Origin: Physcomitrium patens
Lineage: Eukaryota > Streptophyta > Bryopsida > Funariales > Funariaceae
NCBI RefSeq assembly: GCF_000002425.4
Contig: NC_037264.1
Span: 8,786,886-8,850,885, forward strand
Direction of reading: 5' to 3'
Length of the DNA stretch: 64,000 bases
Shown: positions 59,801 through 64,000 of the stretch, in pieces
Position numbering within the stretch: the first letter of the stretch is position 1
Layout of the letters: every line of letters starts with the position of its first letter
The notes under the pieces: generated by a model
Databases searched by the model: none
What the model saw: the letters and a program-made list of their open reading frames with translations, nothing else
Told to the model about the DNA's origin: nothing
Translations under genes and position numbers: made by a program

Positions 59801-60367
59801 GTTGATAATCGTACGGTAAAAGATTTAGCAATTCATTTATTAGAGCTACATGTAACAATGAAGGCATAGTTAAAAGAAACTCAAGAACAACAAAAGATCA
59901 ATGCGGATGTCTATCGAAAGGAACAACCACCATTCTACATGGGTGACAAGATATGCTTACTTTGTCACAATATCAAGACCACTCGTCCTTGTCACAAATT
60001 GAACTATTGAAGGCTTGGACCATTTTCTATTTCTACACAAATCAATCCAGCTGCATATCGTTTACACCTACCGGAGTCAATGAAAATCTATCCAATATTC
60101 CATGTGTCTCTTCTTGAAGCATACAAGATAGTGTACATATCAAGAAGAAGAGAAGCTCAACCTCTTCCTATAGAAGTAGATAATAATGAAGATTTCGAAG
60201 TACAAGAAGTCTTAGATTCAAAACGGTACCGAAATAAATTAGAATATCTTATCGATTAACATGGATATGATATTAGTGAATGCATATGGGAGCTAGTATA
60301 GAATCTTGTAAATACAGTAAAGGTGATGGAGGCTTTTTATCGACGACATCTATCAAAATCAAGATGA
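56843..60367 (+). pseudogene. pol of E3: protease, RT, RNase H, integrase, chromodomain
   Basis: It is in the -1 frame relative to gag, as in H. Protease: LLDSGASTCFLDENF at about 56990-57040. RT: about 57440-58240 with [20 protein letters not shown] and PFGLTN, and the YLDD box decayed to YLDN. RNase H: about 58455-58790 with ETNASDFALAVVLSQM and YKIHDKELLAIMD. Integrase: zinc finger at about 59090-59250 and core to about 59770 (FWWPQMWKAVKDF, YRYHGLSKDIIS, HLQTDRQMEHVN). Chromodomain: about 60190-60350, ending TGA 60365-60367. Stops include TAG at the LLD(Q)LNQ site (about 57806), the same codon that is a stop in H. Confidence 0.75.
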
Positions 60368-60461
60368 AAACCTTTTTTATAAAAGAAACAAGATCTACGC
60401 AAGATAACATTCTACTTTCAATCCTTGTTTGTAACTTCTTTGTAGTTGTGACACTAATGAG

Positions 60462-60826
60462 ATAGAAAACCAACAACCGGTGGATTCGACTCAAGAGCCT
60501 TCGTTTGCTCACTTGTCAAACAAGACATTATAATTGTCACAACCTTTAAGACGATGCAATCGAGATGAAGATCTTCAAGAACAACATGTTCTTTCTGGAA
60601 TAGATGGCAAAAACAACACATTTGGTATCACGACCTTGGAAGGGACTACCTATGTTTGGTGATTTTACTAGAAGTAGGAACAACTCTGGATAATATTCCA
60701 AATATTTTATTTGAAGAAAGTTATGAATGCCTCAACAACAATCAAATAATTAGGTGGTCTTCCCGCCTTGGTATGGAACAGTATCGATGGTTGAGAGGCC
60801 CTATCAATCATCTTCAAAGAGAATAA
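60462..60826 (+). pseudogene. ORF3 of E3, best-preserved long form
   Basis: The original ATG is now ATA (60462-60464); the stop is TAA (60824-60826). One base is missing near 60610. In the N-terminal frame it reads NQQPVDSTQEPSF and QPLRRCNRDEDLQEQHVL. In the C-terminal frame it has WYHDLGRDY, LVILLEVGTTLDNIPNILFE, SYECLNNNQIIRWSSRLGM and YRWLRGPINHLQRE. The last 55 codons are free of stops. It shares the C-terminal order of motifs with ORF3 of H, though the two are quite diverged. Confidence 0.7.
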
Positions 60827-60910
60827 AGATCAGAGTATGTGACAAATATAATTTGTTGCATCATAGATTTCCTCAACATATGATGATCGCTCTTCGTGGA
60901 ACTCATCCTT

Positions 60911-60924
60911 AGAAGGGAGGATAA
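60911..60924 (+). promoter_or_regulatory. Polypurine tract of E3
   Basis: AGAAGGGAGGATAA lies directly before the TGTCAC start of the 3' LTR. Confidence 0.7.
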
Positions 60925-61482
60925 TGTCACTGACATATGCATGTAAGCCAATAATTACATGTATAAATATGTAGAAGTAAGTAAAAGTAAGTAAAAGTAA
61001 GTTAATTCTATAATGTTTCCTATAGAAGCTTCTTGAAAGCTTCATAGACACTGCTTTGACTTTATAAGTATCTTTAATTGACTCTTTGGATTAGAAACAT
61101 GGTCAATAAGTTGGCTATGTATGACACATGTTCTTAGCTTAAAGACCAAGCTAATTATGTAGCCCACACGTAGAAAAACTTGCCTTGTAAGTCAAGGCAT
61201 GTATCCTACAAAGTCAACACATATAACATGTCTTATAGAACATCACCACGTAGCCCTTAGTTAGATAGTATATATAGAGATAAGAGTGAAGCCCTCTTCA
61301 CTCTTGTCAATTCTTTTCTTGCTTCTAGTCTAGTTTTAAGGGTCTCTAGTTTTCCTGTCTTTTGGCAATAGCCATTCCTGTTTCTTTTTTAATATATATA
61401 TTGAGTTATTTCTATTTTGTCATCTTTTTTTGAAAAAAGTCTCACTTATTTATTTATTTTTATCAAGTTCTTGTCTTTGACA
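60925..61482 (+). repeat. 3' LTR of E3 (558 bp), reference copy of the short LTR family
   Basis: It begins TGTCACTGACATATGC and ends TCTTGTCTTTGACA. It holds AAGTAAGTAAAAGTAAGT repeats (about 60975-61002), one perfect three-unit heat-shock element GAAGCTTCTTGAA (61025-61037), a TATATATA box at about 61269 and CTCTTCACTCTTGTCAA just downstream. All other short LTRs in the window align to it. Confidence 0.8.
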
Positions 61483-61487
61483 CCCTT

Positions 61488-62200
61488 CTTTTGCCACATG
61501 CATAAAAATTCTTATACCTACCAATAAAGCTTTGAATGTATTAAGCTAATCTATTTCTATTTTACTATCAAAATTTTGATTAAACTACAAAAAAAATTAA
61601 GATTACAAGAAATCCAATCTATTTGAAGATTATATTTTTCTAACCACAATAATCCTAAAATAACTAGATTGGAGAGAGATATTATCATATAAATTATTGT
61701 ATTATTATTATAATCTTTAACTGTCATATCTAAAAGAATAGTTTCATGAATAACATCTTCAAAAGACTATTATATATATGAACAACCATCTATGATTTCT
61801 ACATATATGAATTTAATTTTCTTAACTAAAGATATTTTTTATTTTTTGACAAAGTCTTTGTCTATTAAATAGGATAAGGTTCTTGAATCTAATAATATAA
61901 AAAATTAATAATTTTTAGATTCTAAACATTCATCTATTATAAAATAAGGTGAGAGATCTGAGAAGAGAATATGATCATTATTAGGTATTGTATATGATTC
62001 TTGCAATATGATCCCTATTGTAGCTAAAAAAACTCATTCTTTAATTCATTATTTTCTTTGGTAATTGTATTCTTCATTTTGTGATTGCATTGCTCTTTTG
62101 GATAATGTAAACCATTATGCTGAGCTTTTCTACAATATAAATACAAATCCTCTTAACGATGTTATTGAAGTAGAGAGAATTTGCTCTAAGAAAGCACTAG
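61488..62200 (-). pseudogene. Decayed gag end and protease of E2, minus strand
   Basis: On the minus strand, the zinc-knuckle region (about 62170-62080) is followed by the pol start region (about 62010) and protease (about 61960-61560). The protease contains LLDSRTLSYLIDKDFVKK (DSG partly lost), VEIIDGCSYI and SNLVILGLLWLEKYN. It then runs to the E3 insertion site at 61488 and would continue at 54448. The 71-codon plus-strand frame at 62065-62280 is its shadow. Confidence 0.6.
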
Positions 62201-63169
62201 GCTTTTGGCTATTACTAATTCCTCAATCAAATCTCAAGATAAAAAAAATATCAATTTTATGTATAAAATATTTCCTATAGAATCAATAAAGTCAATACAT
62301 ATGCCTTAAGTACCAAACATCACCAAAAATGTGATAAAAATATTATAAAACTTTATATATCTTTAAGGTGAATTTTTTTCAAAATTTAATAATTTATATC
62401 TCATGATTAAGCCATCTAAACAAACCAAAATTTTACATGAATTATTAATGTACTTTTAAGTACTATCATAACAAAATTCAACTATAAATTTGTTACGGAA
62501 CTTGAGATATCACTAAAATCCTAATAGTAGCTTCAAACCCTTACTTATATACACTTATGTGTAATTTTTTTCATATCTTAAAAATTAAATAATTAAATAC
62601 CATAAAATTTTGATATATAGCTTTTTAACTTGATAATACATACTTGTCAAAATTTTGAGCTAAAAATTCATCCGAAAACTTAAGGTATGGTTCCAACCAT
62701 TACTATCAACAAAACAACTTACTTACTGCCTTTGAATTACATGTGCTTTCTTCAATGTTCTATAATTCCCCCATACAAACTCTAAATAGAGAAATTATTT
62801 TACAAAAAACATAGGTCTTAAAATTATCCTTGTAGATACACCTCTCAATCTTTAAAATTTGTCAAAAATCCCCCATATCCTCAAAAGAGTAATAATATGT
62901 CTTAAAAAGATACTTTAACTTCAAATGGCTATAATTTTATTATTCTAACTCGAAATCCTCTAAAATTTTCACATAAATTTTGACTTAAATCATAAACCTT
63001 ATAATCCTTGATTTTTATTCTCAAATATTTTTTTTGAATTTACCAAAATCCTTATTGTGGTTGTAGACAACCTACTAAATGTCTATTTGGCAAAACCTTC
63101 AATCAATAGGGATGAAGATCTTCACCTTTTGCCTTCATCCATTTATACCTTACTTTCGTCTTTCAAAAT
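62201..63169. other. AT-rich DNA of unknown origin
   Basis: No coding signal or convincing match to the LTR families was found. Phrases such as CAAAATTTTGAGCTAAAAATTC and CCCTTACTTATATACACTTATG suggest an old LTR-like or intronic sequence, but I cannot place it. Frames here are short. Confidence 0.3.
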
Positions 63170-64000
63170 AAGTTTCTTTGAAGTTTGTGTGAATGTATAT
63201 TTCCACCTCTCAACACAAATTATAAAATGGCCTCAATTAAGAGTTGCTTATAATAGATGGTGTGAAGTAGAAGTAACAAACAACAAGAACTGAAGAAGAA
63301 TAACACAAAACAAGTGAAACAAGTGCAATCAAGCAATTGTACACTACAAAACGAGTCATAGTCTGTTCACTAGATTCTCACTCAGTAAAAAGTAAAAAAT
63401 AAAAGTAAAAAATATATTTTTAGAAAGATATTTTTTTAATATTTTTAATGATGTAAAAAACATGTAAATCCGAATTACTATAAGTTATGAAGGATTGAAA
63501 ATAACAGGTAACAAATGGAAAGTTAAGTGAAAAATATTTTACCTCAAGGATAACTTGTTAGCAGATCAAGGGTTCGAACCTCACCAAGGCTCACATGTAG
63601 TGTATATGGGTTGTCTAAAGAGGCCTTGAGGCCTTAGTCTTATCTTCCTACCAATATGGGACTTGTGCACCACCTTTCTTACAAGAACTATACTAGCTGC
63701 TGGTCCTCCTATTATCTATTAGTAGAATTAATATTTTTGCATTTTTGACTTCACCATGGTGTTCAAAAACACCAAATTAGCCTAGGAACATTTTTTGGGC
63801 TTCAAACCTTGCTCCATTTCTTCATAATGGCTTCCCAAGTGATAAAACTCAATTTTACCAAGGTCTTGAAAATTATCCTAAAAATTCATAGAAAATTCTA
63901 AATAATTTCTAAATAAGTTATAAAAATTCATATAATGTTTCTATAATACTAATAGGAATTTAAGGATATAATTTCCTATATTATTGATTTTTTATAGTAA
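63170..64000 (-). repeat. Family-4 repeat, right copy (inverted relative to 4154-4990)
   Basis: It is the reverse complement of the left copy, shared from about 63180 to the last base (TTTTTTATAGTAA, opposite TTACTATAAAAAATCA at 4154). It has GGGTTCGAACCTCACC at 63568-63583, which resembles a tRNA-type B box. It is less decayed here than in the left copy. The repeat may extend beyond the window. The 78-codon plus frame (63057-63293) overlaps its left edge and has no support. Confidence 0.65.

Larger units (their letters stand above)
54449..61482 (+). mobile_element. Chromovirus E3 inserted into E2, with perfect target duplication
   Basis: It starts TGTCAAAGACATACGC (compare the 3' LTR start TGTCACTGACATATGC) and ends GTCTTTGACA. 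CCCTT lies on both sides (54444-54448, 61483-61487). The minus-strand E2 protease/RT linker reads continuously once E3 and one CCCTT are removed. E3 carries a solo LTR in its 5' LTR. A deletion removes the rest of that LTR and the leader. Then gag, pol, ORF3 and a complete 3' LTR follow. It is decayed but much better preserved than E1, E2 or E4. Confidence 0.85.

Noticed and set aside
60970..61005. CRISPR-like or tandem array at AAGTAAGTAAAAGTAAGT
   Set aside because: It is a short imperfect GTAAGTAAAA repeat without spacers, at a fixed place in the short LTR of a eukaryotic element.
62065..62280. 71-codon plus-strand ORF
   Set aside because: It is the opposite-strand shadow of the decayed gag zinc-knuckle region of E2.

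Overview
The window is eukaryotic nuclear DNA. It is very AT-rich and made almost wholly of nested, decayed Ty3/gypsy LTR retrotransposons, with short islands of normal base composition that do not look like transposons. Plant-type chromovirus Gag-Pol (zinc knuckle, retropepsin, reverse transcriptase, RNase H, integrase, C-terminal chromodomain), a possible initiator-Met-tRNA primer site, and old copies that have lost C and G as TEs do under heavy cytosine methylation all point to a land plant. A bryophyte or other non-seed plant is my inference. I cannot name the species.

Layout. 1-12.9 kb: a minus-strand chromovirus remnant (340-1110), then one plus-strand chromovirus (E1, about 2.3-12.85 kb) broken by an unrelated repeat and by two long solo LTRs. 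12.9-24.7 kb: the only stretch without recognisable LTR elements. It holds two islands of normal GC (13.8-17.6 and 20.3-23.2 kb), AT-rich DNA with (TA)n runs, a small candidate membrane-protein gene (23743-23946, minus) and a perfect nested hairpin near 17.0 kb. 24.7-45.3 kb: a Russian-doll array. Chromovirus E4 was hit in its 5' LTR by a different, long-LTR gypsy element (F). F was hit by two long solo LTRs, one short solo LTR and finally by a young chromovirus (H, 33396-39684). 45.3-46.9 kb: further chromovirus scraps, ending at a 100-N assembly gap. 47-50.9 kb: a long solo LTR and the 3' end of a second long-LTR element. 50.9-62.2 kb: a minus-strand chromovirus (E2) split by a plus-strand chromovirus (E3, 54449-61482, target duplication CCCTT). 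E3 itself carries a long solo LTR inside its 5' LTR. 62.2-64 kb: AT-rich DNA and an inverted copy of the repeat seen at 4.15-5.0 kb.

Four observations stand out. (1) The LTR of H carries runs of perfect heat-shock elements directly upstream of a TATA box, so H is predicted to be heat-induced, as is known for the unrelated Ty1/copia element ONSEN. (2) A small extra ORF (ORF3, about 98-121 codons) lies between the chromodomain and the 3' LTR. It can be aligned at protein level in H and in four decayed copies here, and I recognise no family for it. (3) The 5' leader of H folds into four stem-loops that share a GGATTA-type loop, with a compensatory base-pair change between two of them. (4) H has 495/495-bp LTRs differing at two positions, yet its gag, pol and ORF3 hold nine premature stops, all explained by C-to-T changes. 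It was therefore probably already defective when it jumped and was moved by proteins supplied in trans.

No intact host gene of known function, RNA gene or CRISPR array was found.
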